Shown here: positions 1 through 7,401 of the stretch, piece by piece
Numbering within the stretch: the first letter of the stretch is position 1
Layout of the letters: each line of letters opens with the position of its first letter
NCBI RefSeq assembly: GCF_000009625.1
Contig: NC_002678.2
Coordinates: 930,001 to 994,000 of the forward strand
DNA length: 64,000 nt
DNA from: Mesorhizobium japonicum MAFF 303099
GTDB taxonomy: Bacteria; Pseudomonadota; Alphaproteobacteria; Rhizobiales; Rhizobiaceae
Direction of reading: 5' to 3'
Position numbers and translations under genes: made by a program
Notes under the pieces: generated by a model
Told to the model about the DNA's origin: nothing
Database searches by the model: none
Seen by the model: only the letters and a program-made list of their open reading frames with translations

Positions 1-216
1 CGTCGGACGCCCGGTCGATTTGGCAATGGCCACGCCTTCGTCTGTGACGCGCACACCGGCGCGGGATGAATTCAGCGTGGAATTGTATTGATAGGCCTTG
101 GCGAGCGCGCCGGTGATGGTTTCCGCCGAGGCGGCTAGTGGGGACAGCGCGGTCGCGGAGACGAGGACGGCGGCAAAAAGGGTCTTGGATACAGACGGCA
201 CGGGTATATCCCTCAT
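1..216 (-). CDS. tolC: TolC-family outer membrane efflux protein, N-terminal part (runs off the window)
   Basis: Only the first 72 codons are present, read leftward from an ATG at 216. The product opens with a Sec signal peptide (hydrophobic FAAVLVSATALSPLAASA, with cleavage likely after ASA). It continues as ETITGALAKAYQYN, the usual start of a mature rhizobial TolC-type outer-membrane factor (a trimeric channel that works with inner-membrane pumps). A GGAAAACG stretch lies just before the start. It sits downstream of the pcm-family gene on the same strand, an arrangement I recall from rhizobial genomes. The beta-barrel and coiled-coil parts lie outside the window. Confidence 0.8.
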   Translation of the reverse strand, partial: MRDIPVPSVSKTLFAAVLVSATALSPLAASAETITGALAKAYQYNSTLNSSRAGVRVTDEGVAIAKSTGRPT

Positions 217-381
217 TCGTTTTCCATGGGAACTACGCCGCTCCAGCTTCTCGTTAGAGCAGCCGGAGTGGCGTGTCTCATTCCCTGTCGCTCGGTCCCA
301 AAGTGCCCCCAGTCTGGGATCAGCAACGATTGTTCAAATGTAAGCGACCATGACAAAGCCTTTGCTGCAAGGCTAAATCAT

Positions 382-1050
382 TCAGAATTCAAAAGCATGC
401 TCACGTTCGAATCCCGGTAGTGGCTTAATTGCCGCATTAAATGCCCTTCTCCCGGTTACAACCCCCCCAGCCTTGAAAAAAAGTCGCGCCACGCCGGAAT
501 TGCCTCGCCCTTCGACCGCGACGAGTCGGCCGCCTTCGGCGAGCTGATCGAGCAACGGCGCCGGCACTTTCTCGACACTGCCGCCGATGAAGATGACGTC
601 ATAGGGTGCCTTGGCCGCATGGCCCTGCGCCAGCGCGCCCTGGACCACGGTCACATTGCCGTAGCCAAGGCCGGAAAGGGTCGATGTCGCGGTTTGCGCC
701 AGCGCCGAATCGCTTTCGAGCGCCACGACCGACCTCGCCAGTCGCGACAGGATGGCCGAGGCGTAGCCGGTGCCACAGCCGACATCGAGCGCCGAATCGG
801 TCGCATTGATCTCGGCCAATTGCATCAGCTTGGCCAGCGGCGATGCTTCCATCAGATAGCGAGCGCCATCGGCGCCGTCGGCAATGCGGATGTCCTCGTC
901 GATATAGGCGAGATCACGCTGGCGGTCGCCGACGAAAACCTCGCGCGGCACGGTAAGCATGGCTTCCAGCAGCGGGGCGCTGGTCACGTCGGTGGTGCGC
1001 ACCTGACCGTCGACCATCTTGACGCGAAGCTCGGAGAAATCAGCGCTCAT
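382..1050 (-). CDS. pcm: Protein-L-isoaspartate O-methyltransferase family protein
   Basis: 222 residues, the usual length for this family. The protein is a soluble Rossmann-fold methyltransferase expected to use S-adenosylmethionine. Glycine-rich motif I is LDVGCGTGYA (residues 88-97), followed by VVALESD as the acidic ribose-binding loop and DVIFIGGSV as motif II. Members repair or mark isoaspartyl residues in aged proteins. The rhizobial relatives beside tolC are divergent, however, and their isoaspartate activity is not established. The stop lies 165 bp upstream of the tolC-like start on the same strand, so the two may be co-transcribed. Confidence 0.85.
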   Translation of the reverse strand: MSADFSELRVKMVDGQVRTTDVTSAPLLEAMLTVPREVFVGDRQRDLAYIDEDIRIADGADGARYLMEASPLAKLMQLAEINATDSALDVGCGTGYASAILSRLARSVVALESDSALAQTATSTLSGLGYGNVTVVQGALAQGHAAKAPYDVIFIGGSVEKVPAPLLDQLAEGGRLVAVEGRGNSGVARLFFKAGGVVTGRRAFNAAIKPLPGFEREHAFEF

Positions 1051-1141
1051 GTTCCAACCAATCCGCTTGCCGCGCCAGAACCGCGGTTCATTTCGATGAG
1101 AACGTCAGGCTCCGGCGCTGAGCGCGCGGGAGCCCGGGTAT

Positions 1142-1215
1142 TGGAGGCCTCGCCCGGAATCGAACCGGGGTGCAAGGATTTGCAGTCCTCTGCGTAACCA
1201 CTCCGCCACGAGGCC
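1142..1215 (-). tRNA. tRNA-Cys (GCA anticodon)
   Basis: Read on the minus strand, the 74-base gene has a perfect 7-bp acceptor stem (GGCCTCG with CGAGGCC), discriminator T and an encoded CCA. The anticodon loop is CTGCAAA, giving GCA (Cys). The T arm is CCCGG-TTCGAAT-CCGGG. Confidence 0.95.
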
Positions 1216-1440
1216 TCGTTGCTCCCGGCGTTCCACCCGGTTCCAATAGGTTGCGGCGAAAATGGCGTCAAGCGGCCACCACGCATTCCGCGCGGTTTCC
1301 TCTGCAAGAATCCGACCCTCCACATCGAGCGTCGTGGCCGCGGTGGGCCACCACGCATATTAGACGATCATTAAGTATAGCAGGAGATCACGTGAAACTC
1401 CACGCCCGCGCCAGCGTTGAGAAGCGAGGAGGACTGCGCC

Positions 1441-1686
1441 ATGCGGCCGGCAAGCCCGAGCACCGAAACGAACGCCTGGGATGGCTTGTCGCGATCCGGA
1501 TGCGAGGCGTTGCTGCGCCATGCCATCGACTGCCTTGCGATCGATGGCACCACCAGGCTTTCGCCGCGCGACCGTGCGCGTCTCGCCTCGGCTGCAGTCG
1601 TTCTCAGGGAAATCAGCGAGGACTTGGAGAGACGTGCGGACCGAGAAGCCGATTCGCAAAAATCCGAAACCCGAACAACGGCATAA
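1441..1686 (+). CDS. Hypothetical small protein (81 aa)
   Basis: A short reading frame whose ATG is preceded by a strong AGGAGG ribosome-binding site at 1427-1433; this decides the start over an in-frame ATG at 1417. The product is charged and soluble, with no signal peptide or membrane segment. It has a helical middle (SGCEALLRHAIDCLAIDG) and an acidic/basic C-terminus. I do not recognise the family. It converges on the membrane-protein gene at 1707. Third-position GC is high, which supports real coding. Confidence 0.55.
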   Translation: MRPASPSTETNAWDGLSRSGCEALLRHAIDCLAIDGTTRLSPRDRARLASAAVVLREISEDLERRADREADSQKSETRTTA

Positions 1687-1706
1687 CGTGCGGAAGGATG
1701 GCGCGG

Positions 1707-1994
1707 TCAAAGGCCCGGCTTGGTGCCCGTCGTTCCATCCGGCCGTCGCCGCCGCTCCCACCAGACGACCAAGCGGCGCCGGTGGCGCCGCACCATGGCG
1801 AATTCATAGGAGAGCACCAGCAATCCGATCGGAACCATCCAGAAGCCGAGAATCGGCAGAAAGCCGAGTATGCCGCCGATGGTCAAAAGAATGCCGATCG
1901 TGATTCTGAGGCCACGCGACTGCGGCATGGTGAACTCACGCCCGAAAATCGAGATCTTTCGTGCCGGTATCCGGTTTTCGTCTGCTGCCGTCAT
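1707..1994 (-). CDS. Small PGPGW-like transmembrane protein
   Basis: About 95 residues. A basic N-terminus is followed by a hydrophobic hairpin (ITIGILLTIGGILGFLPI, then GFWMVPIGLLVLS) and a very arginine-rich cytoplasmic tail (RRHRRRLVVWWERRRR). The G-x-P-x-x-G-x-W-x-x-P-x-G pattern between the two helices resembles the small membrane proteins named PGPGW. Function is unknown. ATG 1994 is preferred; a TTG two codons upstream is also possible. Confidence 0.6.
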   Translation of the reverse strand: MTAADENRIPARKISIFGREFTMPQSRGLRITIGILLTIGGILGFLPILGFWMVPIGLLVLSYEFAMVRRHRRRLVVWWERRRRPDGTTGTKPGL

Positions 1995-2215
1995 CGCCAA
2001 TGGCTGCCCGTCTGGTCGGTCTAAAAAGCCTGTTTACGAAAGCCGCGACCGCCCTTTCGGTTCCGCGCCCATCGCCAAGACGGCTAATATGAGGACGGCC
2101 GCCAGCGATTGCGAGAAACCGCCGCGCGAAAAAGTCTCGGAAAAAAGCGAAATGCTTCTTTGCAAAGCCGAAAGGTGTTTGCTATAGGCTGCGCCACTTG
2201 CTGAAGAGCATCCGT

Positions 2216-2290
2216 TCCCCGGTAGCTCAGTGGTAGAGCAACCGGCTGTTAACCGGTTGGTCGCTGGTTCGAATCCGGCCCGGGGAGCCA
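2216..2290 (+). tRNA. tRNA-Asn (GTT anticodon)
   Basis: A complete cloverleaf: acceptor TCCCCGG with CCGGGGA, D arm GCTC/GAGC, anticodon loop CTGTTAA (GTT, Asn), T arm GCTGG-TTCGAAT-CCGGC and encoded CCA. Its last 14 bases plus AA recur exactly at 3793, which marks the gene as an integration target. Confidence 0.95.
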
Positions 2291-2292
2291 AA
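2277..2292 (+). repeat. attL-like repeat in the 3' end of tRNA-Asn
   Basis: The 16-bp sequence GGCCCGGGGAGCCAAA covers the 3' acceptor strand and CCA of tRNA-Asn. It is repeated perfectly and in direct orientation at 3793-3808. Duplicated tRNA 3' ends of this kind are left by tyrosine-recombinase integration. No integrase is encoded between the copies, so this is inferred from the repeat alone. Confidence 0.65.
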
Positions 2293-2297
2293 CATTT

Positions 2298-2525
2298 TCA
2301 AACACTTAGCTGAATATTCGCATTCCATTGATTGTGGGATAGTTTGTCCCGGGCAACGTTGGGGGCAACATCCAGATGCCGTTTTCCAAAAAAACGCCGA
2401 ACCCCTTCCCGCCTTTGGGAAAGCTTTTGCGAATGACACGTGTCCTCCAGATCGCAATCGGCCTCCATGAGATCCAGTGCGCTAATTAGGCTCATAGCGC
2501 TGTCCAGGAGCTCGTTCAGACGCAT
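2298..2525 (-). CDS. Hypothetical small acidic protein (about 75 aa)
   Basis: Starts at the ATG at 2525, preceded by AAGGAC; an in-frame ATG 11 codons upstream is less well placed. The N-terminal half (LLDSAMSLISALDLMEADCDLED) resembles the leucine-rich, aspartate-ending openings of small proteins found in rhizobial prophage-like regions. The second half is basic and looks unrelated, so the gene may be a fusion or decayed. It ends within a few bases of the tRNA-Asn repeat. Function unknown. Confidence 0.4.
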   Translation of the reverse strand: MRLNELLDSAMSLISALDLMEADCDLEDTCHSQKLSQRREGVRRFFGKRHLDVAPNVARDKLSHNQWNANIQLSV

Positions 2526-2611
2526 GTCGTCCTTTGGCGAGGCCAAAGGGCTTTTCATATCGGTTGGTCAAGTCTACACCAACGGTCGGGCGAAAACGCT
2601 GGTGGGGCGCC

Positions 2612-2917
2612 ATGAAGCCGATCGCGATTGCAATTCCGTTACTCTTCCTCGTGGTGCAGGCTCAAGCACAAGAGCGCAGGGATATCGCCGGCCTGAGTTG
2701 CGCCGAAGTTCAGGCACTACTGAAGCAGGACGGCACCACCGTCATTCGCTACCGCTCCATATTCAACCTCAGCCTGACGCGCTACGACCTCTATGTCAGC
2801 GGGCAGAAGCAATGCGGTGCTGGCGAGGTGGCTACTGGCGCAGGCGTGCCGACGACCGACACAGATTATTGCCCGGTCCATAAATGCATTGCGAGCAATG
2901 TCTTCGTGGCAAGGTAG
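2612..2917 (+). CDS. Small secreted protein of unknown function (101 aa)
   Basis: The start at ATG 2612 (after GGTGGGG) gives a clean signal peptide: MKPIAIAIPLLFLVVQAQA. The mature part has the pattern SCAEVQALLKQDGTTVIRYRS, then RYDLYVSG, and two C-terminal cysteines in DYCPVHKC; with the two others this makes four, probably disulphide bonded in the periplasm. I recall similar short secreted proteins in rhizobia but know no function. It lies inside the candidate tRNA-Asn island. An upstream in-frame start at 2534 would bury the signal peptide and is rejected. Confidence 0.65.
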   Translation: MKPIAIAIPLLFLVVQAQAQERRDIAGLSCAEVQALLKQDGTTVIRYRSIFNLSLTRYDLYVSGQKQCGAGEVATGAGVPTTDTDYCPVHKCIASNVFVAR

Positions 2918-3003
2918 CCGGCCAGGTCGACCCGCTGAAACGTTCGGGCGTGATCGAACGAACTGAGTTCCGCCACAGCAATATCGACCATGGGGTGTCC
3001 CTC

Positions 3004-3378
3004 CTAATTCCATTCGTTATTGGCCAGGGAGCGCATCGCTTCAATGATCCGCTCTACCTTGCTCTCTGGTTCATTAAACAGGTTTAGGGATAGCATGGCG
3101 CCGCCTCGCACGTTCTGCTTTGCCGACCCGACAGGCCGGAAACGGTTGTTGCCCAAATCCTCAATGTAGACGGTGCCTGAAACTCCGCTCCATGATCCCC
3201 AGGTCACGCCGGTGGTAAAGGCGACGAGGCCAGCCTGTTCGTCCGCGTTGTCAAGTCTCCATCCGATCTGCAGGACTGCCTCTGCCGCTAGCTTCACAAG
3301 CAGTGCTTTAGTGCCGATGAATGTACCGTCAGGCTGAAGCTGAGCCTTTGTCGGCTGCGCTACTTTATTCGGTTCCAC
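3004..3378 (-). CDS. Conserved hypothetical protein (about 124 aa)
   Basis: The coding signal starts near the GTG at 3378, which overlaps the last codons of the upstream gene (stop at 3360), so translational coupling is likely. The product has no signal peptide. It contains an alternating alpha/beta pattern with GVTWGSWSGVSGTVYIEDL and a basic-glycine stretch (GSAKQNVRGGAML). An open frame continues upstream to 3621, but that part is a shadow of the neighbouring gene in another frame. I do not recognise a named family. Confidence 0.5.
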   Translation of the reverse strand: MEPNKVAQPTKAQLQPDGTFIGTKALLVKLAAEAVLQIGWRLDNADEQAGLVAFTTGVTWGSWSGVSGTVYIEDLGNNRFRPVGSAKQNVRGGAMLSLNLFNEPESKVERIIEAMRSLANNEWN

Positions 3379-3653
3379 GGGCCAGGCTGCCGGAAACGGC
3401 GATGCAAGGCCATGTGAATTGGTTGGCTGATCGGGATCGGAGCCCACGGCGCATAGTATTTCTCGCAGTGCATTTGGAGGTTGTCTGTGGAGCCCGAGAT
3501 CGAGCATCGCTCGGGCCTTGCCAACCAGCCTTTGGCGATGAAGTGGCGTATGAGTTGGCCGCCGCGAACCCGCTCTTCGTGAGTGAAGCCGTTGTAGACG
3601 GGCATTCGGGGCCACTTCCAATCCGGCAGGCCAGCAGGTACGAGGAGGTTCAT
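3360..3653 (-). CDS. HNH-like small protein (97 aa), function unknown
   Basis: Begins at ATG 3653, preceded by a sparse leader; a TTG at 3674 is an alternative. It contains a CSISG motif followed by a histidine, then EKYYAPWAPIPISQPIHMALHRRF, with histidines and a terminal W. That spacing is reminiscent of compact HNH/zinc-binding folds but lacks a full set of cysteines. It overlaps the next gene by 19 bp. The proposed fold is inference only. Confidence 0.45.
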   Translation of the reverse strand: MNLLVPAGLPDWKWPRMPVYNGFTHEERVRGGQLIRHFIAKGWLARPERCSISGSTDNLQMHCEKYYAPWAPIPISQPIHMALHRRFRQPGPWNRIK

Positions 3654-3792
3654 ACGATTTGCAACCGGTTTCAAATCCCGAACTCTGGCCCGCTAGGCAT
3701 CGGGAATTCGCTAAACATTTTGCTATACAAATCGCGCCGCGTCTACCAGCTAACTAATTGAAATTAATAATCATATTCTTTTTAAAGGCTCT

Positions 3793-3808
3793 GGCCCGGG
3801 GAGCCAAA
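3793..3808 (+). repeat. attR-like direct repeat of the tRNA-Asn 3' end
   Basis: A perfect 16-bp copy of 2277-2292 with no tRNA around it: the sequence to its left is unrelated AT-rich DNA, as expected where an element ends. To its right both sites continue with TTTT after a short offset. Confidence 0.65.
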
Positions 3809-3900
3809 TTTTCCAAGGCTTTGCAAATTTCTGAAAATCACCCGAAAACGTCCGTTCTACAGCATGTCTGCAGAATCGAGCTTCGCTTGGACAGCGTAAC

Positions 3901-4462
3901 GTGACAAGCACTGGCCTTAGACAGGCATCCGATCGCCTGTGGGAGATGCCGGAGCGCCTGGGGATTTTCGCAGGGGAGATGTTAACGCGGGGGAAGGCCT
4001 ACTTTCGGGCTTTTCCGGTCGTTTCAGAGCGGGATGAGCGAGACCTCCGCTTTCCGACCTATTTCCTACTTGCTCATTCGGTTGAGCTTGTTCTCAAATC
4101 ATATCTAGTCGCCAAGGGGACGCCGAAGAAAGCTTTGGGCAAGAAGCCGCTAGGTCATGATGTCCGAGCGATCTACTCCGAATGCGAACGGAACGGTCTG
4201 GCTGTGGCTCATCAGTTGATGCGACCACTCGCAAATCGGCTAACTGAGATCAATTCGGACCTAACTGAGATCAATTCGGACTACGACCTTCGATATCCCT
4301 CCGGCTACTTCGATCCCGAGCCCGTCAGAATGCGTGCCTCCAAGCGAGGCATTAATCGCGACAGTCTCCGCAGTAGTTGATCCCAGAGCGGTTGCCGCGC
4401 AACTACAGTTTGCGGCAGACACGCGACATATCCAGGGAAGTAAAGTCCGCTGGAGCGACTAA
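3901..4462 (+). pseudogene. HEPN-like protein gene with a frameshift near its 3' end
   Basis: The frame opens at GTG 3901 (or ATG 3946) and encodes a helical protein with FLLAHSVELVLKSYLVAKG followed by KKPLGHDVRAIYSEC. This layout resembles HEPN-type helical proteins (a hydrophobic helix, then LGHD). Around 4322 the natural C-terminus moves to the next frame: reading from 4322 gives ALIATVSAVV and VAAQLQFAADTRHIQG up to a TAA at 4462. The frame as it stands ends at 4380 with an unrelated tail. A one-base change is enough to explain this. The gene also carries a 21-bp in-frame tandem duplication. Confidence 0.55.
4240..4281 (+). repeat. 21-bp tandem duplication inside the HEPN-like gene
   Basis: Two perfect, adjacent copies of a 21-bp unit beginning CTAACTGAGATC and ending TTCGGAC. 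They encode LTEINSD twice. The duplication keeps the frame and looks like a recent slippage event. Confidence 0.85.
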
Positions 4463-4468
4463 CGAACG

Positions 4469-4693
4469 ATGGCTAGAAAACTGAAAAACACGTCTGCGTC
4501 CAGTTTCCTACGCGCCGCCTGGGGGCACGCAAAGGCGGCTCGCATTCTAGACCCGCATACTGGATTATCCGAGGGCAGGACGAACGCGACCTTTTTCGCC
4601 TTCCACAACGTTCTAGGCTTCGCAATCGAGCTCTACCTGAAAGCTTTTCTGGCGGGTAGAGGCTGGACTGTGGAGAACGCCCAAAGGGTCAAG
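4469..4693 (+). pseudogene. Second HEPN-like gene, cut off by a transposase fragment
   Basis: Starts seven bases after the end of the preceding frameshifted gene, so the two formed a tandem pair. The first 75 residues are coherent, with the helix FFAFHNVLGFAIELYLKAFLAGRGW like that of the neighbouring protein. From about 4694 the sequence changes to IS5-family transposase (IEIVTKIAGQIGFQVLP). The open frame continues to 4981 only as a meaningless fusion. The native C-terminus is lost. Confidence 0.55.
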
Positions 4694-4931
4694 GACGCCA
4701 CGCCGAACGCCATTGAGATCGTCACGAAGATCGCCGGCCAGATCGGCTTCCAGGTCTTGCCGGGCGATGGGTGGTCGAGCGCTTCTTCGCCTGGATCAAC
4801 CGCAGCCGACGGCTGGCCAAGGATTTCGAAGGCATCATCGCCTCCGCCGAAGCCTTCCTCTACGCCGCCTCAACCATGCTCCTCATCCGGCGCCTGGCAC
4901 GCCATACATGAGTTTCGAGTCGGACTCTTAG
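4694..4931 (+). mobile_element. IS5-family transposase 3' remnant
   Basis: Residues IEIVTKIAGQIGFQVLP are read in one frame. From 4765 the next frame reads RWVVERFFAWINRSRRLAKD and then EAFLYAASTMLLIRRLARH, ending in TGA at 4909-4911. This is the C-terminal DDE region of IS5-type transposases (WVVER..FAW..R.RRLAKDFE), so the fragment is itself frameshifted. About 20 bases of IS end follow (GAGTCGGACTCTTA). The N-terminal two thirds and the left terminal repeat are absent. Confidence 0.7.
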
Positions 4932-6736
4932 GGGCCAGGCTGGGCAAAAAGATCATCCCTAGTAATATTTCCCAGTTTTAGGACTTCTCTCGTGAGAGTT
5001 TCCGCGAGTTCAGGATTCGTCCCCAGTAGGTGGTCGTGGAGCTGTTTGAACTGGCGTATTTTGACGGCAACGGCACCGTTGCCCGTGGGAATGCCGAACA
5101 TGTCCTCGGGGGTCCACTGGTAGATGTGCTCGCGCCAGCACTGCACCATTTTTTCGAGGTATGACAGCGACCATTCAATCTCTGCGTTCTGGAATGTAAC
5201 GTCTGTTGATACGGAGCGAGCGGGCGTGGACGCGGCAGCGGCGGTTAGCGTTTCGCTCACCGTTGCAGACACACTCAGGCTGAACTCCGAATACGGCGCA
5301 TCGGATTCGAACTCCAGGCGGTTATCTATAATTCGATACTTTACGGTGATGCTTTCACTTCGAAACTGCCTGCCTAGACCTGGATCGCCGGACCGCACAT
5401 TGACCGAAACTTCCATACTGATCTGCTCAGGGTCAACTGCCACGTCATTAATTGTCCAAACGTATCCCGGCGCTTCATACCCCTGAGAGAGAGCAGCCAG
5501 GACGACTTTGGTGGATTTTAGGTGGCTGCGCTGGGCGTATGAGTTTTCAGGAAACATTCTGCACGGAGTTGCATACACCCACTCCCAATCTGTCGTGTAG
5601 GTAACGGTTGACGACATCTGCGCCGGTGCGAACTGAATCGCGGCTTCGCCCAATTTGGTCCCACCAACAGTAACGCCTACAAAATCGGAGTCGTCGTTGA
5701 AATTGTTGAGTCGGATGACCAAATTTCCGATCCGATAGTCTCGATCACCTTCAAGGCCAGCAAACGGTATGCAACCAACATAGGTAATGAGTTTGGTGGA
5801 AGGATCAAAAGAATGAATCACGGCGCCTGCGACACCTGAAATACCGGGTGCTGGAGTCTCGTTGAGACCTTGGTCGTACTCGCGCGGTCTGCGAATTTCG
5901 ATTCCATATCCATTTGCGTCCCCGTATGCGGGCGGAACGACTGCCAAGACCTTACGGCGTGTTGGCCAAGACGTTACTCCTACATCGAGCGCTCGGAGGT
6001 ATACATTGATATGGGCATCTTGGAATGTGGCCGGGAGCTCTTCAACCGAATCGGCATGCACGAAGTCTCCGGTCCGATTCACGAAGAACTGCAATGGAGT
6101 AACATACGGACCGGCTATACGCATGACATCCGTCGTAGGCGGAGGGCTGCCGTCGAAAGGCGCAAGACCTGCCGGAAGCTGTGGAGAGGCAGGGCGCTCG
6201 AAGGCGTTGTCGGGGAATACAGAGGAACTCATCGTGGAATAGGGACTGCCGTATTCGCCTCCCGCTTGATTTCGTTCATGCTGAAATCCGAAATTGTGTC
6301 CAAACTCCTGACAGATCGTGTCGAACCGCGCCCCCTTGTTGACGACCGCAACGACGATGCTTCGTTCGCCGGTGCCGTCCTTGCGTTTGACGCTATAGCT
6401 GCCGCCACCGTGAAGATCTATCGCGGCAGGAAACCAGATAACGACGTGGGCGAAAGTGGACCAATCTGGGTCCCACTCGTTAGTGGCCCCGGCGAGGACA
6501 GCATTCACAAGCCTTTGCCGGGCCGTCATGCCGAAATTCGGGTCATTGCGTGGGTCAGCAAGCTGAAGTATCGGCAACAGTTGATAACTTAAATCGATTT
6601 GCGAGAAAGATGTTTGGGACCAATAGTGGGCGACGCTGTAAGGTATTGTAGGGTCAAGCCAGTTCCGCATTTCGGCGTCGGACCAGACGTCGCTCACTGG
6701 AGTGGCTGTAAAATGAGCGCGTATGACTGCAAACAT
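4928..6736 (-). CDS. Metalloprotease-like protein with an altered zinc motif
   Basis: 602 residues from an ATG with a strong GAGGAGG site. Residues 1-170 resemble the catalytic domain of M6-like secreted metallopeptidases: IDLSYQLLP, then ICQEFGHNFGFQHE (142-154) and GEYGSPYSTM (160-169). The expected HEXXHXXGXXH motif reads QEFGHNFGFQH, so the first zinc histidine is glutamine while E144, H147 and H153 remain. No signal peptide is evident. Residues 170-602 are beta-rich and unassigned. The stop codon lies in the end of the adjoining IS5 remnant, so the original C-terminus was probably replaced. Codon use is less GC-rich than in the flanking chromosome. Confidence 0.6.
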   Translation of the reverse strand: MFAVIRAHFTATPVSDVWSDAEMRNWLDPTIPYSVAHYWSQTSFSQIDLSYQLLPILQLADPRNDPNFGMTARQRLVNAVLAGATNEWDPDWSTFAHVVIWFPAAIDLHGGGSYSVKRKDGTGERSIVVAVVNKGARFDTICQEFGHNFGFQHERNQAGGEYGSPYSTMSSSVFPDNAFERPASPQLPAGLAPFDGSPPPTTDVMRIAGPYVTPLQFFVNRTGDFVHADSVEELPATFQDAHINVYLRALDVGVTSWPTRRKVLAVVPPAYGDANGYGIEIRRPREYDQGLNETPAPGISGVAGAVIHSFDPSTKLITYVGCIPFAGLEGDRDYRIGNLVIRLNNFNDDSDFVGVTVGGTKLGEAAIQFAPAQMSSTVTYTTDWEWVYATPCRMFPENSYAQRSHLKSTKVVLAALSQGYEAPGYVWTINDVAVDPEQISMEVSVNVRSGDPGLGRQFRSESITVKYRIIDNRLEFESDAPYSEFSLSVSATVSETLTAAAASTPARSVSTDVTFQNAEIEWSLSYLEKMVQCWREHIYQWTPEDMFGIPTGNGAVAVKIRQFKQLHDHLLGTNPELAETLTREVLKLGNITRDDLFAQPGP

Positions 6737-7039
6737 CGCCTACCCTCCTCATTCATTTTGAATTAACTAAACCGACATCCACAGGATGACTGGCCTCGAT
6801 GGTCAAGTTTTGTGTAAAGTGACGTGATTTGCAAGCTCTGACGCTGACAGCATGAGCGGTCGCGCATCAAAGCCCGGGACTTCGGCGTCCTCCACCCCAA
6901 GAGGTTCGAGATTTTCCTTCTTTGCCCCCCGCCCGCAAAAGAGGCGGAGCAAGTCGAACACTGCGTCCGGAAGGCGATCGGGTCGTGCGGGGCGATTATC
7001 GCTAGCAACGTCACCGTTTCCCTCTTCGCAAACTGCGGC
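6737..7039 (-). other. Degenerate region with one fragmentary frame
   Basis: No intact gene is seen here. On the minus strand one coherent stretch runs from about 7020 to a TGA at 6803-6805, including LPDAVFDLLRLFCG and DARPLMLSASELANHVTLH, without a credible start. Competing short open frames on both strands look like shadows. It probably belongs to the same decayed block as the AbiEi remnant next to it. Confidence 0.35.
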
Positions 7040-7202
7040 TTAGCCAAGATCGGGTCGTGCCGCCTGGGGATCTGTGGCGCGATAGCAGCCTCTCGTCACA
7101 CATCCGAGCTAGGTAGCATCGGGGAATTCCGATCTCAGTCAGCTCGCGCGTTCGTACTTCACCCTTTTCGCGGGCAAATGCGACAGCGCGGTCTCGGAGG
7201 GA
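7040..7202 (-). pseudogene. AbiEi-like (type IV toxin-antitoxin) antitoxin remnant
   Basis: The segment SLRDRAVAFAREKGEVRTRE, then LTEIGIPRCYLARMCDERLL, matches the N-terminal winged-helix domain of AbiEi antitoxins (RAL.LA...GVVR.RDL...GIPR.YL.RL...G.L). After residue LL the expected glycine-arginine ending occurs in another frame (GCYRATDP, with a stop at 7040), implying a small deletion. There is no intact partner toxin gene in the window. 7203-7401 continues open on the minus strand, but I recognise nothing in it. Confidence 0.45.
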
Positions 7203-7401
7203 AGGATTAGGCCCGCCGGCCAATTGGATGCGCTCCGCTCGCTCGCGGAGTGGGTTGTTACGATCGTAACAGCGGATGGCCACACCTATTCTAGAGCCTT
7301 CGAACGTGAGTCCGATGCCGTCGCTTTCGCTGTGAACCAGCGTCTGCACCTGGGATTGCAACTTCCGTCGCCCGACCAGTCGCCCTGAACCGGCACCTTG
7401 C

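Larger units (their letters stand above)
2293..3808. mobile_element. Candidate 1.5-kb remnant island integrated at tRNA-Asn
   Basis: The segment is bounded by perfect 16-bp direct repeats of the tRNA-Asn 3' end. It holds four short genes (2298-2525, 2612-2917, 3004-3378, 3360-3653), none of housekeeping type, and its right part is AT-richer than the flanks. There is no integrase, so if it was an integrative element it is deleted or was moved in trans. The second repeat may instead be the left edge of a further island whose right end is lost. Confidence 0.5.

Noticed and set aside
4469..4981. A 170-residue protein read as one intact gene
   Set aside because: Only the first 75 residues are coherent; the rest is out-of-frame transposase sequence and IS end.
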